This document shows positions 24,056 to 33,559 of a DNA stretch of 64,000 bases, piece by piece. Under the pieces are notes generated by a model, which did no database searches, was not told where the DNA came from, and worked only from the letters and a program-made list of their open reading frames with translations. Position numbers and translations under genes: made by a program. The DNA is from Desulfocarbo indianensis (GTDB taxonomy: Bacteria; Desulfobacterota; Desulfarculia; Desulfarculales; Desulfarculaceae): positions 637,981 through 701,980 of the forward strand of contig LBMP01000002.1 of assembly GCA_001184205.1 (NCBI GenBank), in the 5' to 3' direction. Numbering within the stretch: the first letter of the stretch is position 1; each line of letters starts with the position of its first letter.

Positions 24056-24800
24056 CAGGCCCCCCTTCGCCCAAAGGGACCAAATCACTTCCGGCCTGAG
24101 GGCAGCCAGCCTCCAGGTGTTGCTGCAAGAACTCCGGCCTGGCTTGCCACAGCAGCCTTAGAGGCGCGGTTATCTTGCCGGCGAAATCGCAATAGGCGTC
24201 CTCGGCCATCATTTGAGTCAAGGCCTTCAATTCGGCCAATTCCTCTTCGTCGGCCTGGCCGGTTTCAAAACGACGCAAGATGGTCGCCAAGCGGGGAACC
24301 CCCAGACGGCAGGGCGCGCACTTGCCGCAGGACTCGGCTGCGTTGAAGCGGAATAAATAGGCCGCCGCCTTGAGCAGGCATAGCCTCTGGTCCAGCAACA
24401 AGAGAACGCCTTCATCCTTTATATAGAGCACCCGGTGGTCGGTCACCGTGCGCGGCGATATCAAAAGGCGTGGGAAAAGAAGCCGCCCCGCCAGGCAGGT
24501 TTCCGCCACCAAATCCGCTGCCTCTCTGGGATGAAAGCCTCCGAAAAACAATCCCCATTGAGCGAGACCCACATAAGGCCCGCCCCCGCAGCGGCCCTGG
24601 CAGGCCGTGGGCGCTTCGGCCAGGTCCAGTTCCATCTCGAAATTACGCGATTCCCTGGCCAGCGCGGCTTTGAAGGCGGCGGCGGCTTGGCAATGGGGAT
24701 GCCCGCAAAGCAGTAGGCGGGTCGGGCCCAGGGGCTCCCTGGGGGCCTCTTTCTGCCCGCGACCAAGCTCCCATGGGGTTGCGGCTGCCAAGCGGGCCAT
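24045..24800 (-). CDS. NuoE/NuoF chimera lacking the FMN-NADH domain
   Basis: 251 residues. The first part is a thioredoxin-like [2Fe-2S] domain as in NuoE: CGHPHC (Cys-x4-Cys) and CQGRC (Cys-x3-Cys). Residues about 105-250 equal the C-terminal third of NuoF: the N3 cluster loop ESCGKCAPCRLGVPR and the fourth cysteine in DAYCDFAGK. The roughly 240-residue NuoF core that binds FMN and NADH (GRGGAGFP motif) is absent. NuoF is normally about 430 residues, so this cannot oxidise NADH itself. It starts one base after the nuoN stop and overlaps the GltD/NuoG fusion by 11 bases, so the fusion's FAD module presumably takes over NAD(P)H oxidation. Confidence 0.85.
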   Translation of the reverse strand: MARLAAATPWELGRGQKEAPREPLGPTRLLLCGHPHCQAAAAFKAALARESRNFEMELDLAEAPTACQGRCGGGPYVGLAQWGLFFGGFHPREAADLVAETCLAGRLLFPRLLISPRTVTDHRVLYIKDEGVLLLLDQRLCLLKAAAYLFRFNAAESCGKCAPCRLGVPRLATILRRFETGQADEEELAELKALTQMMAEDAYCDFAGKITAPLRLLWQARPEFLQQHLEAGCPQAGSDLVPLGEGGPDAE

Positions 24801-24801
24801 G

Positions 24802-26238
24802 TCAGTCGCCTCCCATCATGCCGCGCACGGCAGCCTGAGCCAGATCCAGGAAGCCGCCCGGACACACCCCGAAATAGACCATGGCGGCGATGAGCAGGTA
24901 ATTGAGCAGGCGCAAAGGCATGGACACGACCAGAGGAGGCAGCTCGGCCGGCGATTCGCTCAGGTAGGCCGCCTTGATGACCATGAGATAGTAATAGAGG
25001 CTGATGGTGGCGTTGATCATGCCCACCAGCACCAGCCAGAAATAGCCCTGCTGCATGGCTCCCGCGAACACCAGAAATTTGCCGGTGAAACCCACGGTGG
25101 GCGGGATGCCGGCCAGAGAGAACAGCGCGATCATCAGGGTCAGCGCCAAGAGCGGCGATCTTTTATGCAGGCCGGCCAGATCGCTGATCGCCAGGTTTTG
25201 GCCGCTGGTGGCCACCATGACCACCACCCCGAAGGCGGCGAAGTTCATCAGCATGTAGGCCATGGAATAAAACACGGCGGCTGAATAGCCCAGCTCGCTC
25301 ATGGTCAGGATCCCCATGAGCACGTAGCCGGCGTGGGCCACCGAACTATAAGCCAGCATGCGCTTGATTCCCTTTTGCACGATGGCCACCAGGTTGCCCA
25401 AGGTCATGGAAGCCACGCAAAGGACCATGAGCACGTCGATGAAATACAGGCTTGTGCCGCCGGTCAGCGCGGTGAGCCGGATGAGGAGCGCCACGGCGGC
25501 GGCCTTGGAGGCGGTGGCGATGAAGGCGGCCACCTGGTTGGCCGCGCCCTGGTACACGTCGGGGGCCCAGAAATGAAAGGGGAAAACGGCCAGCTTGAAG
25601 AAGAAGCCGGAAAGGGTGAGCATCAAACCGATCATGGCCGCCGGCTGCTGGATGATCAAGGGCAGGCGATCCATGATGCCGGCGAGGTAGGTGGTGTGGG
25701 AAACGCCGAAGATATAGCTCATGCCGAAGAGCATTACGCAGGAAGCGGTGATGCCGATAAAAAGGTATTTGACCCCGGCCTCCACATCCAGGTTGTCGCC
25801 GCGCCTCAAAGGCACCAGGATGTACAGGCTGAAGGAGCTGAGTTCCAGGGCCACGTACAGGGTCATCAATTCAACGGCGCTGACCATGAGCATCATGCCC
25901 AGGCCGCAGGTGAAGAGGAACAGGAAGAAGTCGGCGTGGTAACGGTCTTCCACGCCGGCGAGCCCATGGCAGATGCCGACCACCAGGAGCACCGCCACCG
26001 CCAGGATCAGCTTGAACACTTGGCTGAACAAGTCGACCTGGTATGCGTCGAAGAACAAGTGGCCTTCCTGCCCCATGCCGAGCAAGGCCCCGGCCACGCC
26101 CAAGCCGGCGAGGGCCAAGGCCACTGCGTAGATTGCTTTGTGGTCAGCCTTTTGGGGGAGGCACATGAAAAACAATATCAACGCCGCGACCAGATAGGTC
26201 AGCTCGGGCAGGAAGAGCATGAAGTCGCGGGCTATCAT
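24802..26238 (-). CDS. nuoN: NADH-quinone oxidoreductase subunit N
   Basis: A 478-residue antiporter-like membrane subunit of complex I, with about fourteen helices. The proton-channel residues sit in ELMTLYVALELSSFSLY (Glu in helix 5) and GFFFKLAVFPFHFWAPDVYQGA (Lys in helix 7). IKRMLAYSSVAHAGYVLMG is the broken helix 8 region. It overlaps nuoM by four bases (ATGA) and is followed directly by the NuoE/F chimera. Length and motifs are normal for NuoN. Confidence 0.95.
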   Translation of the reverse strand: MIARDFMLFLPELTYLVAALILFFMCLPQKADHKAIYAVALALAGLGVAGALLGMGQEGHLFFDAYQVDLFSQVFKLILAVAVLLVVGICHGLAGVEDRYHADFFLFLFTCGLGMMLMVSAVELMTLYVALELSSFSLYILVPLRRGDNLDVEAGVKYLFIGITASCVMLFGMSYIFGVSHTTYLAGIMDRLPLIIQQPAAMIGLMLTLSGFFFKLAVFPFHFWAPDVYQGAANQVAAFIATASKAAAVALLIRLTALTGGTSLYFIDVLMVLCVASMTLGNLVAIVQKGIKRMLAYSSVAHAGYVLMGILTMSELGYSAAVFYSMAYMLMNFAAFGVVVMVATSGQNLAISDLAGLHKRSPLLALTLMIALFSLAGIPPTVGFTGKFLVFAGAMQQGYFWLVLVGMINATISLYYYLMVIKAAYLSESPAELPPLVVSMPLRLLNYLLIAAMVYFGVCPGGFLDLAQAAVRGMMGGD

Positions 26239-27695
26239 TTAAAAAGCTCCACCAATGGGGCCACGCCGGATTGAATGGTGTCCAGCATGAGGCGGGGCAA
26301 AAGGCCGAACAGCAATATGGCGCCCGCCAACAAAGCGCGCGGGATCACCATGACGGCGCTCATGTCCGGGGCCGCGGCGTACTTTTGGTTTTTCTCGCCA
26401 TAAAAAGTGCGCTGCACCACCCGCAGCATGAAAAGGGCGCTGACCACCAGCCCCAGCACCGCGGCAGTGCCCAAGGCGGGATAAACCTGGAAGCCGTTGA
26501 TAAAGACCAGCAGCTCGGCCCAGAAGCTGGCCAGGCAGGGAACCCCAATGCCGGCCAGGGCGGCCAGGATAAAGAAGAAGCTGGCGCGTGGCATCACCTT
26601 GGCCATGCCGCCCAGCTCGGGGATGAGCTTGGTATGGGTGCGGTCGTAGATATGGCCCACGCTGGAGAAGAAAAGGGCGGTCATGATCCCGTGGGCGAAC
26701 ATTTGGAATACGGCTCCGTCCACTCCGCCCAGGGTGCCGGTGGCCAGACCCAGGCTGACCAGGCCCATGTGGCTCACCGAAGAATAACCGATCACGTATT
26801 TGAGGTCGGTTTGGGCCAGGCCCACCAAGGCCCCATAGACGATGCCCACCGTGGCCAGGGTGGCCATGAGGGGCGACCATTCCACAAGGCCTTGCGGGCA
26901 GAGGAACATGCCAACCCGCAGCACGCCGTAGGCTCCCAGCTTCATGAGCACGCCGGCGTGGATCATGGATACGGCGGTGGGCGCCGCCACGTGGCCCACC
27001 GGCGACCAGGTGTGGAACGGCCACAGGCCGGCCAGCACCCCGAAGCCGAAGAGGAACAGCAGGAAGCCCAGGCTTTGCACGGAGGGGGGCAGCCCGGCCG
27101 CGGCGATTTCCATAAGATCGAAGCTGAACAAGCCGCTTTGGAAATACACGTAAAGTATGCCTGGCAGGACCAAGGCCGATCCGGCCAGAAGATACAGGGT
27201 GAGCTTGAGGGCTCCGTATTCCTTGCGGGTGGAGCCCCAAATGGCGATGAGCGGGTACATGGGAAACAGGGACACGTCATAGAACACGAACAGGAAGAAC
27301 AGGTCCAAGGCCATGAAAACGCCGTACACGCCCAGGACCATGAGAAGCATCAGGGCGAAGAATTCCTTCACCCGCTTCTCCAGGTCCCACATGGTCCAGA
27401 CGCCGGTGAAGAAAACGATGCTGGTCAAGAGGACCAGCGGCAGGCTGATGCCGTCCACCGCCAGGAAATAGTAGATGCCCAGGCTTTTGACCCACAGCAC
27501 CCGTTCCACGAACTGCAAGCCCTTGGCGGTGGTGTCGAAGACGGCGTAGGCGTAAAGGGTGAGGGCCAGGCTCAATCCGGCCGAGAGCAATGAAATCCAA
27601 CGGACAGCGCGCTTATTTTCCCTGGGCAGAAACAGGACGGCCAAAAGGCCCAAACCGGGCGAAAGCATTATGGCCGAAAGGATGGGGAAGCTCAC
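26235..27695 (-). CDS. nuoM: NADH-quinone oxidoreductase subunit M
   Basis: 486 residues, one of the three Mrp-antiporter-like proton-pumping subunits. It shows FFLFVFYDVSLFPMYPLIAIWG (helix 5 region), LWPFHTWSPVGHVAAPTAVSMI (helix 7) and LKYVIGYSSVSHMGLVSLG (helix 8). Helix 5 reads FYDVSL where NuoM/ND4 proteins usually carry the conserved glutamate (FxEVxLxPM), an Asp-for-Glu exchange that deserves a check because this acid works with Lys in proton transfer. Ten bases separate it from nuoL; it overlaps nuoN. Confidence 0.95.
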   Translation of the reverse strand: MSFPILSAIMLSPGLGLLAVLFLPRENKRAVRWISLLSAGLSLALTLYAYAVFDTTAKGLQFVERVLWVKSLGIYYFLAVDGISLPLVLLTSIVFFTGVWTMWDLEKRVKEFFALMLLMVLGVYGVFMALDLFFLFVFYDVSLFPMYPLIAIWGSTRKEYGALKLTLYLLAGSALVLPGILYVYFQSGLFSFDLMEIAAAGLPPSVQSLGFLLFLFGFGVLAGLWPFHTWSPVGHVAAPTAVSMIHAGVLMKLGAYGVLRVGMFLCPQGLVEWSPLMATLATVGIVYGALVGLAQTDLKYVIGYSSVSHMGLVSLGLATGTLGGVDGAVFQMFAHGIMTALFFSSVGHIYDRTHTKLIPELGGMAKVMPRASFFFILAALAGIGVPCLASFWAELLVFINGFQVYPALGTAAVLGLVVSALFMLRVVQRTFYGEKNQKYAAAPDMSAVMVIPRALLAGAILLFGLLPRLMLDTIQSGVAPLVELFK

Positions 27696-27705
27696 GGTAC
27701 CTTCC

Positions 27706-29604
27706 TCACAGCAAGAGGAAATAGATGCCGACCAGGGCGATCACCAACACCATGGCGAAAAGGTTGTATTGCAAGAGGCCGCTTTGCAGAAAGCTGAGCA
27801 GCCAGCCCGCGCCCACGGTTCCCCGGCAAACGCCGTCAATGGCGCCGTCCACCACCCGCCGGTCGTTCAAGGTGCATAGCCGCGAGAAAACTCCGTAGAC
27901 CACGTAGTCGGTCAATCGGCGGTACAAGTCGTCCAGGTACCAGCGCCGGGCAAAGAGGGTTTCCAAGGCGGGGAAGCGGCGCAGGAAGCCCTCCTGCGCC
28001 GCGCCGCGCCGGCCGAATTCCCACCAGGCCAGGGCGATCCCCACGAGCACCACCAAGATGGCCGTCACCAATAGCCAGGTGTGATGGGGAATCTGCGGCG
28101 GCCTTTGCCAATGCAAAAACGCGATGAGTTTGTCGCCCAAGAAGCCCAAGGCGATGGTGAAACCGGCTAATACGATCAAGGCCGCGGACATGACCCCGTA
28201 ACCAAAGGACGAGTGCCCAGAATGCTGATGGTCATCATGGCCCGGATTTGACTGCTTATCTTGCAATGGCTGCAAGGGCCGCCACATCACGAACAAAAGG
28301 CGGAAGGTATAGTAAGCGGTGAGCAGTGCCCCCAATAGGCCCGCCCAGAGCCATATGCCCTGATCCAATTCCGCCAAGGAGCCCATCACGGCTTCCTTGG
28401 AGAAAAAGCCGGCCAGGGGAAACACGCCGGCCAGGGCCGCGCCGGCGATGGTGATGCACACCATGGGAATGCGCAAATGCCTGGCTCCCTGACGGCTCAT
28501 GTCAAAAAAGTCGTTGGTGCCGAAATGATGGATGAACACGCCCGAACACAAAAAGAGCAAGGCCTTGAAGGCGGCGTGAGTGGTCAGGTGAAAGACCCCG
28601 GCGAAGTAGGAGCCCGCGCCCAGGCCCATGAGCATGAAGCCAAGCTGGCTCACCGTGGAATAGGCCCAGACCTGCTTGATGTCGCGGGCCACCATGGCCA
28701 TGGTGGAGGCCAGGAGCATGGTGACGGTGCCGATGGCCAGCATGATGGCCAGGGCGTCGGCCGAGGCCGCGTACATGGGGTACAGCCGGCTCACCAAATA
28801 AACGCCCGCCGCCACCATGGTGGCCGAATGCAAGAGGGCGCTGACCGGCGTGGGGCCCTCCATGGCGTCGGGCAGCCAGGTCAGCAAGGGGAACTGGGCG
28901 CTTTTACCCACCACTCCGCAGAAGACCAGCACCGCGCTGGCGGTGAGCAGGGCCGGGCTCAGCTTGGCCGCCGCCTGGCTGTTCAAGCCCAGAATGGATA
29001 AATCGCCCAGGTTGAGCAGCAGGACAATTATGCCCAGGAAAAATCCCAGATCGCCCAGGCGGGTCATGACGAAGGCTTTTTTGCCGGCCTGGGAGGCGCT
29101 GAACTTCTGGTGCCAGAATCCTATGAGCAAATAGCTGCTGAGGCCCACCAGCTCCCAGAAGATGTAGAGCTGCATCAGGTTGGAAGCCACCACCAGCCCG
29201 ATCATGGACCAGGCGAACAGGGACAGAAAACTGTAGTACTTGGCCATGCCCGGATCGCCGGCCATGTAGCCCAGGCTGTAAACCTGGACCAGGAAACTGA
29301 TGGAGGTCACGATCGCCAGCATGACCAGGCTCAAAGGGTCCAGCAGGAAACCGAAACCTATGCTGGCCTGCCCGCCATGCATCCAAAGCGCCTGGAACAT
29401 TAGCGGCGCATCGATCCCACGGAGATGAATAAGCAGCCACCAGGCCACGGCCAGGGAAAAGGCGGAGCAGGCCAGGCTTATGACCAAGGAGGGGAGCAGG
29501 CGTGGTCTGGTGACGAAGAAGATGGCCAGGAACGCCGCAAAGGGAAGGCCCATGGCGGCGAGCGTCAGCCAGACGATGGTGCTGCCGGGCGCGACGGCGG
29601 TCAT
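27706..29604 (-). CDS. nuoL: NADH-quinone oxidoreductase subunit L
   Basis: 632 residues, the distal antiporter-like subunit with the long lateral helix at its C-terminus. Family blocks: YIFWELVGLSSYLLIGFWH, VVGKSAQFPLLTWLPDAMEGPTP-type helix 7, IKQVWAYSTVSQLGFMLMG and a final LVIALVGIYFLLL helix. A His-rich loop (PGHDDHQHSGHSSFGYG) near residue 450 is variable in the family and here could bind metal. It starts two bases after the nuoK stop. Normal length for NuoL (about 610-650). Confidence 0.95.
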   Translation of the reverse strand: MTAVAPGSTIVWLTLAAMGLPFAAFLAIFFVTRPRLLPSLVISLACSAFSLAVAWWLLIHLRGIDAPLMFQALWMHGGQASIGFGFLLDPLSLVMLAIVTSISFLVQVYSLGYMAGDPGMAKYYSFLSLFAWSMIGLVVASNLMQLYIFWELVGLSSYLLIGFWHQKFSASQAGKKAFVMTRLGDLGFFLGIIVLLLNLGDLSILGLNSQAAAKLSPALLTASAVLVFCGVVGKSAQFPLLTWLPDAMEGPTPVSALLHSATMVAAGVYLVSRLYPMYAASADALAIMLAIGTVTMLLASTMAMVARDIKQVWAYSTVSQLGFMLMGLGAGSYFAGVFHLTTHAAFKALLFLCSGVFIHHFGTNDFFDMSRQGARHLRIPMVCITIAGAALAGVFPLAGFFSKEAVMGSLAELDQGIWLWAGLLGALLTAYYTFRLLFVMWRPLQPLQDKQSNPGHDDHQHSGHSSFGYGVMSAALIVLAGFTIALGFLGDKLIAFLHWQRPPQIPHHTWLLVTAILVVLVGIALAWWEFGRRGAAQEGFLRRFPALETLFARRWYLDDLYRRLTDYVVYGVFSRLCTLNDRRVVDGAIDGVCRGTVGAGWLLSFLQSGLLQYNLFAMVLVIALVGIYFLLL

Positions 29605-29606
29605 GG

Positions 29607-29915
29607 CTACCCTCTCAACTCGCGGGCTTTTTCAATGTCAATGGAGCGCAGCCGACGGTACAGGGCCAGGATCAGGCTCAGGGCGATGGCTGCCTCCGCC
29701 GCGGCGATGCCCATGATGAACAGCACCATGATTTGCCCTACCGCGGGGTCCGGGCCGAGGAAACGGTTGAAAGCCAGGAAATTGATGCTGGCGGCGTTGA
29801 GCATCAATTCGACGCTGATGAGCATGCCGATCAGGGAGCGGCGTTGCAGAAGCCCGAAGAGGCCGATGCAAAACAGCAGCAGGGCCACGAAAAGATATGT
29901 GTGCAGGCTGTCCAT
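29607..29915 (-). CDS. nuoK: NADH-quinone oxidoreductase subunit K
   Basis: 102 residues, three membrane helices. LIGMLISVELMLNAASINFLAF holds the conserved glutamate of helix 2, and VLFIMGIAAAEAAIALSLILAL that of helix 3. The ATG at 29915 gives the standard NuoK length; the longer upstream extension overlaps nuoJ and lacks membrane character. It lies seven bases after the nuoJ stop and is followed by nuoL. Confidence 0.95.
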   Translation of the reverse strand: MDSLHTYLFVALLLFCIGLFGLLQRRSLIGMLISVELMLNAASINFLAFNRFLGPDPAVGQIMVLFIMGIAAAEAAIALSLILALYRRLRSIDIEKARELRG

Positions 29916-29922
29916 ATAAAGC

Positions 29923-30483
29923 CTAGGTCTCCTCGTCGCCGGTGGGGTTTTTATCGCCGCCCAGCGCCGCGGCGGTGATAATGGAGCCCATAATGGCCAC
30001 CAATAGAACCAGGGAAACCAGCTCGAAAAGCAGTTCATAGCGGGTGAGCAGCAGGCGTCCCAGCCGGGCCACCTCCCAGTCGCCGCCTCTCACCAGCGCC
30101 GGTTCCCACTCGGTGCGGGTCACGATTCCATGGAAGGAAATAAAAAGGGAAGTCGCCACCACGAAGGAGAAGATCAGCTTGGGCCGATAGCGTTTGGGAA
30201 TCTGCAAATGCATGGGCTGGGAAAGCATGATGGCGAACACGATGGCGATGCAAATGGCCCCGATGTAGATCAGTATCTCCATCATGGCCAGGAACTCGCT
30301 GCCCAGGAAGATGAAGAGCCCGGCCACGCCCACCAGGCTGGTGGCCAGGCCGAACACGTTATGGATGATGTTTTTGGGAAGCACGGCCAAAAGCGCGCCG
30401 CCGAATACTAGGACAAGGGTGAATCCGAAGGCGGCGTAGGCCACCACCTCGGGCCGGATATATTGGGCAATGGCGGGGCTCAT
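29923..30483 (-). CDS. nuoJ: NADH-quinone oxidoreductase subunit J
   Basis: 186 residues with five predicted helices. The helix 3 pi-bulge region appears as FLGSEFLAMMEILIYIGAICIAIVFAIML with the conserved tyrosine and glutamate. The start at 30483 overlaps the nuoI stop (ATGA), the usual coupling in this operon; the reading frame continues upstream but inside nuoI. NuoJ helps form the quinone-to-proton coupling path with NuoA, NuoH and NuoK. Confidence 0.93.
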   Translation of the reverse strand: MSPAIAQYIRPEVVAYAAFGFTLVLVFGGALLAVLPKNIIHNVFGLATSLVGVAGLFIFLGSEFLAMMEILIYIGAICIAIVFAIMLSQPMHLQIPKRYRPKLIFSFVVATSLFISFHGIVTRTEWEPALVRGGDWEVARLGRLLLTRYELLFELVSLVLLVAIMGSIITAAALGGDKNPTGDEET

Positions 30484-30935
30484 GACGGCCCTCCCTCGTG
30501 TAAGCGCGCCATGAGATCGACCACCGCGCCGTAGCGGCTCACCTCGGCTTGTTCGTATTCCCTGGAAAAGCGAAGCGCTTTTTCCGGGCACACCTCCACG
30601 CACAATCCGCAAAGGGAGCACCGCGAATAATCGATGAAGAAGTAGCGGGCGCGGGTGTGATCGCTGGCCTGGCGCTTGAAGCCCTGCACTTTTATCACCG
30701 CGCTGGGACAGGTGCGAAAGCATTCGCCGCAGGCCACGCAACGGTGGCCGCCCTCATGGGGAATAAGCTCGATGTGCCCCCGATAGGCCTCGGGCAGCGG
30801 CAGGCGCTCACGGGGGTATTGCACCGTGGACACCGGCTTGAACATGTAGCGTACGGTCACCCCCATGCCGGAGGCCAAGCTCCAAGCGCCGGTGACGAGG
30901 TCGTTCAGGTATTGGCCCACGCCCATGAGGATCAC
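30480..30935 (-). CDS. nuoI: NADH-quinone oxidoreductase subunit I (2x[4Fe-4S])
   Basis: 151 residues. Two four-cysteine sets, [15 protein letters not shown] and [16 protein letters not shown], bind clusters N6a and N6b, which relay electrons from the input module to NuoB. An amphipathic N-terminus ([20 protein letters not shown]) lies at the membrane. The GTG at 30935 overlaps the nuoH stop as GTGA; an ATG three codons later is possible. Ends coupled to nuoJ. Confidence 0.93.
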   Translation of the reverse strand: MILMGVGQYLNDLVTGAWSLASGMGVTVRYMFKPVSTVQYPRERLPLPEAYRGHIELIPHEGGHRCVACGECFRTCPSAVIKVQGFKRQASDHTRARYFFIDYSRCSLCGLCVEVCPEKALRFSREYEQAEVSRYGAVVDLMARLHEGGPS

Positions 30936-31933
30936 CTAACCAGTTTCAAGATCAGCGCCGTGGCCAAGAGATTGACCAGGGCGATGGGAATCAGATATTT
31001 CCAGGCCAGGTTCATCAACTGATCGAAACGCAGACGCGGGAAGGTCCAGCGCACCCAGATGACGCCGAAGATGAGCAGGTAAACCTTGGCCAGGAACCAC
31101 CAGGGCCCGTCGGCGATGGGCCCCCGCCAGCCGCCGAAAAAAAGAGTGGTGGCCACCGAGGCCACGATGAACATGTTGGTGTATTCGGCCAGGAAGAACA
31201 GGCCGAAGCGCATGCCCGAGTATTCGGTGTGGAACCCGGCCACCAGTTCGCTTTCCGCCTCGGGGATGTCAAAGGGCGCGCGGTTGGTCTCCGCCGTGGC
31301 GCCCACCAAATACAACACGGCCGCCACCGGCTGCACGAAAACGAACCACAGGCCCTGCTGGGCCTCCACGATGGCGCGCAGGCTCAAGGAGTTGGCCATG
31401 ATGACCACGCTCATGGCCGATAGCAAGAGGGGTATCTCGTAGGCCACGTTCTGAGCCACCGAACGCACCGCGCCCAAGAGGGCGTATTTATTGTTGCTGG
31501 CCCAGCCGCCCATGAGGATGGCCAGGACGTTGAGGCCGGCAAAGGCGAAGATGAGCATTAGCCCCACGTTTAGGTCGCGGATTTGCAGGTTTTCGCCAAA
31601 GGGGAGCACCACGAAAGGCACCAGCACCGGCATGAAAACCAAAATGGGGCTCAAAACGAACAGCAGCCAACTGGCCGGCCGGGGGGTGATGAGCTCCTTG
31701 CTCAAGAGCTTGACGCCGTCCACGATGGTTTGCAGGACGCCGAAAGGCCCCACCTCCTTGGGGCCGATGCGAAGCTGGATATGCCCCGCCACCTTGCGCT
31801 CCAGCCAGACCAGGAACAAGGCGTTGATCTGCACATAGGTGAGGGCTACGACCAGGCCCACCACCAGCACGAGCGCCAGGGGGCCGAAGAAGTTCAGCAA
31901 GGCTTGCCAGGCTTCCGAAAAAATATTCAGCAT
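30932..31933 (-). CDS. nuoH: NADH-quinone oxidoreductase subunit H
   Basis: 333 residues, eight membrane helices, the quinone-chamber subunit. Conserved blocks: [58 protein letters not shown] and [16 protein letters not shown]. The acidic loop between helices 5 and 6 that couples quinone reduction to proton pumping is intact. It lies 18 bases after nuoD and overlaps nuoI. Confidence 0.95.
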   Translation of the reverse strand: MLNIFSEAWQALLNFFGPLALVLVVGLVVALTYVQINALFLVWLERKVAGHIQLRIGPKEVGPFGVLQTIVDGVKLLSKELITPRPASWLLFVLSPILVFMPVLVPFVVLPFGENLQIRDLNVGLMLIFAFAGLNVLAILMGGWASNNKYALLGAVRSVAQNVAYEIPLLLSAMSVVIMANSLSLRAIVEAQQGLWFVFVQPVAAVLYLVGATAETNRAPFDIPEAESELVAGFHTEYSGMRFGLFFLAEYTNMFIVASVATTLFFGGWRGPIADGPWWFLAKVYLLIFGVIWVRWTFPRLRFDQLMNLAWKYLIPIALVNLLATALILKLVR

Positions 31934-31951
31934 GGACCTTGAGCCGCCTCC

Positions 31952-33076
31952 TTAGCGGTCGATTTCGGGTATGACCAGGTCCAGACTGCCCAGGATGGCC
32001 ACGGTATCGGCCACCAGGGTGCCGGGCAAAAGCAGCGGCAAGATGCTCAGGTTGCTGAAGCTGGGGGTGCGCCATTTCATGCGCACCGGTACCCGGCTGC
32101 CGTCAGACACCAGGTAAATGCTGAGGAGGCCTCTCGCGCTCTCGTAGGAAAACTGATAATCGCCGGGCGGCGGGGCAGGCTCCTGGGGTACGCCCTTGGC
32201 GCGAATGGGCCCCTCGGGAATAAGCTCCAGGGCCTGCTCCACAATGTCCAGGGATTGGGCCATCTCACCCATGCGGACCAGATAGCGGTCGTAACAATCG
32301 CCGATGCCGGCGTCCTGATTGGTGGTGACGGTTTGAAAGTCCAGGTCCGGGTAGACGCTGCAAGGCTCCACCCGGCGCAAGTCGTGCCCGATCCCGCAGG
32401 CCCGCAGGTTGGGGCCGCTGAGGGCGTAGTCGCGCGCCTGCTCCCGGCTGATGGGGCCGATGCCCTTGGTGCGGTTTATGAAGATGATATTCTTGCTCAC
32501 CAGGGTGTCGTAATCAGCCAGGCGGGCGCGCAGCTTCGCTATGAAGGCCCTGGTCATCTGCGGGAAGGCGGGAGTCAAGTCCCGCGCCACCCCGCCGAAG
32601 CGGCAATAGGAATAGGTGAGCCTGGAGCCGGTGACCTCGCCCAGGATGGCCAGGATGTCCTCGCGGTCGTCAAAGGCGTAGAGGAAGGGAGTGAAGCCGC
32701 CCAGGTCCAAAAGGTATGCGCCGAACCAAAGCAGATGGCTGGCTATGCGGTTCAGCTCGGCGCAGATCAGCCTGATATATTGGGCCCGGCGCGGCGCCTC
32801 CACCCCGCAGGCCCTTTCCAGGGCCAGGCAATAGGCGTGGTTGTACATGAGCCCGGCCAGGTAGTCCATGCGGCTGGGATTGGGCATGAAACGCAGATAG
32901 CTTTTGGTCTGCGCCATGTGCTCGTGGCCGCGGTGGCTGTAACCCAGCACCGGTTCGCATTCAACAATGCGTTCGCCGTCCAGCCTGAGCAAAAGCCGCA
33001 GCACGCCGTGGGTGCTGGGGTGTTGGGGCCCCATGTTGAGGTAGAAGGTGTCGTCGGTGAGGGTCTTGCGCAGCAT
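31952..33076 (-). CDS. nuoD: NADH-quinone oxidoreductase subunit D
   Basis: 374 residues, the 49-kDa-type subunit that shapes the quinone site with NuoB. It contains MGPQHPSTHGVLR (quinone-contacting His), YSHRGHEHMAQTKSYL and LYAFDDREDILAILGEVTG. It lacks the [NiFe]-hydrogenase cysteines, as NuoD does. The ATG at 33076 shares one base with the nuoC stop (TGATG), and the result is a standalone NuoD about 20 residues shorter than E. coli's equivalent domain. NuoC and NuoD are separate genes here, unlike the fused NuoCD of E. coli. Confidence 0.95.
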   Translation of the reverse strand: MLRKTLTDDTFYLNMGPQHPSTHGVLRLLLRLDGERIVECEPVLGYSHRGHEHMAQTKSYLRFMPNPSRMDYLAGLMYNHAYCLALERACGVEAPRRAQYIRLICAELNRIASHLLWFGAYLLDLGGFTPFLYAFDDREDILAILGEVTGSRLTYSYCRFGGVARDLTPAFPQMTRAFIAKLRARLADYDTLVSKNIIFINRTKGIGPISREQARDYALSGPNLRACGIGHDLRRVEPCSVYPDLDFQTVTTNQDAGIGDCYDRYLVRMGEMAQSLDIVEQALELIPEGPIRAKGVPQEPAPPPGDYQFSYESARGLLSIYLVSDGSRVPVRMKWRTPSFSNLSILPLLLPGTLVADTVAILGSLDLVIPEIDR

Positions 33077-33555
33077 CAGGCCGTCTCCCCCTCGAACCAG
33101 TCGCCGCCATGCCTGGCTCCCGGCTTGAAATCCTTGCGCAGCGGATGGAAGTCCGCGTCCTCGGGCAGCAGGATGCGCTTGAGATCGGGGTGGCCGGCGA
33201 ACTCCAGGCCGAACATGTCGAAGACTTCGCGCTCCTGCCAATCCGCCGCCGCCAACACCTCAACCAGGCTGGGCGAAGGCTCCATCAGGCTGGCCGGGCA
33301 GCGGGCCATCACGCGAAAAGGCCGCAGCCATGCGCTGAATACGTAGATCAACTCAAGTGACTCACCGTGATCCACGGCCGTGATGAATTCAAGGAAGCAG
33401 CCGTGTTCTTTGAAGAGCCGCGCCAACTCCGGCATGCCTTTGGCGCGGATTGCCAAACGCAGGTCAAAGCCGTCCCTGGCGCTTTGGGAGCCTTGCGCCT
33501 CCAGCACCGCGGGAGAGGATCGCAGAAGCTCATATAATGGTTCCGCTTGATTCAC
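33076..33555 (-). CDS. nuoC: NADH-quinone oxidoreductase subunit C
   Basis: 159 residues, the 30-kDa subunit. The C-terminal signature [20 protein letters not shown] followed by KRILLPED is unmistakable. A GTG start at 33555 is used, four bases after the nuoB stop, with the expected family length. It supports NuoD in the connecting arm between the input module and the membrane arm. Confidence 0.93.
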   Translation of the reverse strand: MNQAEPLYELLRSSPAVLEAQGSQSARDGFDLRLAIRAKGMPELARLFKEHGCFLEFITAVDHGESLELIYVFSAWLRPFRVMARCPASLMEPSPSLVEVLAAADWQEREVFDMFGLEFAGHPDLKRILLPEDADFHPLRKDFKPGARHGGDWFEGETA

Positions 33556-33559
33556 GGCC

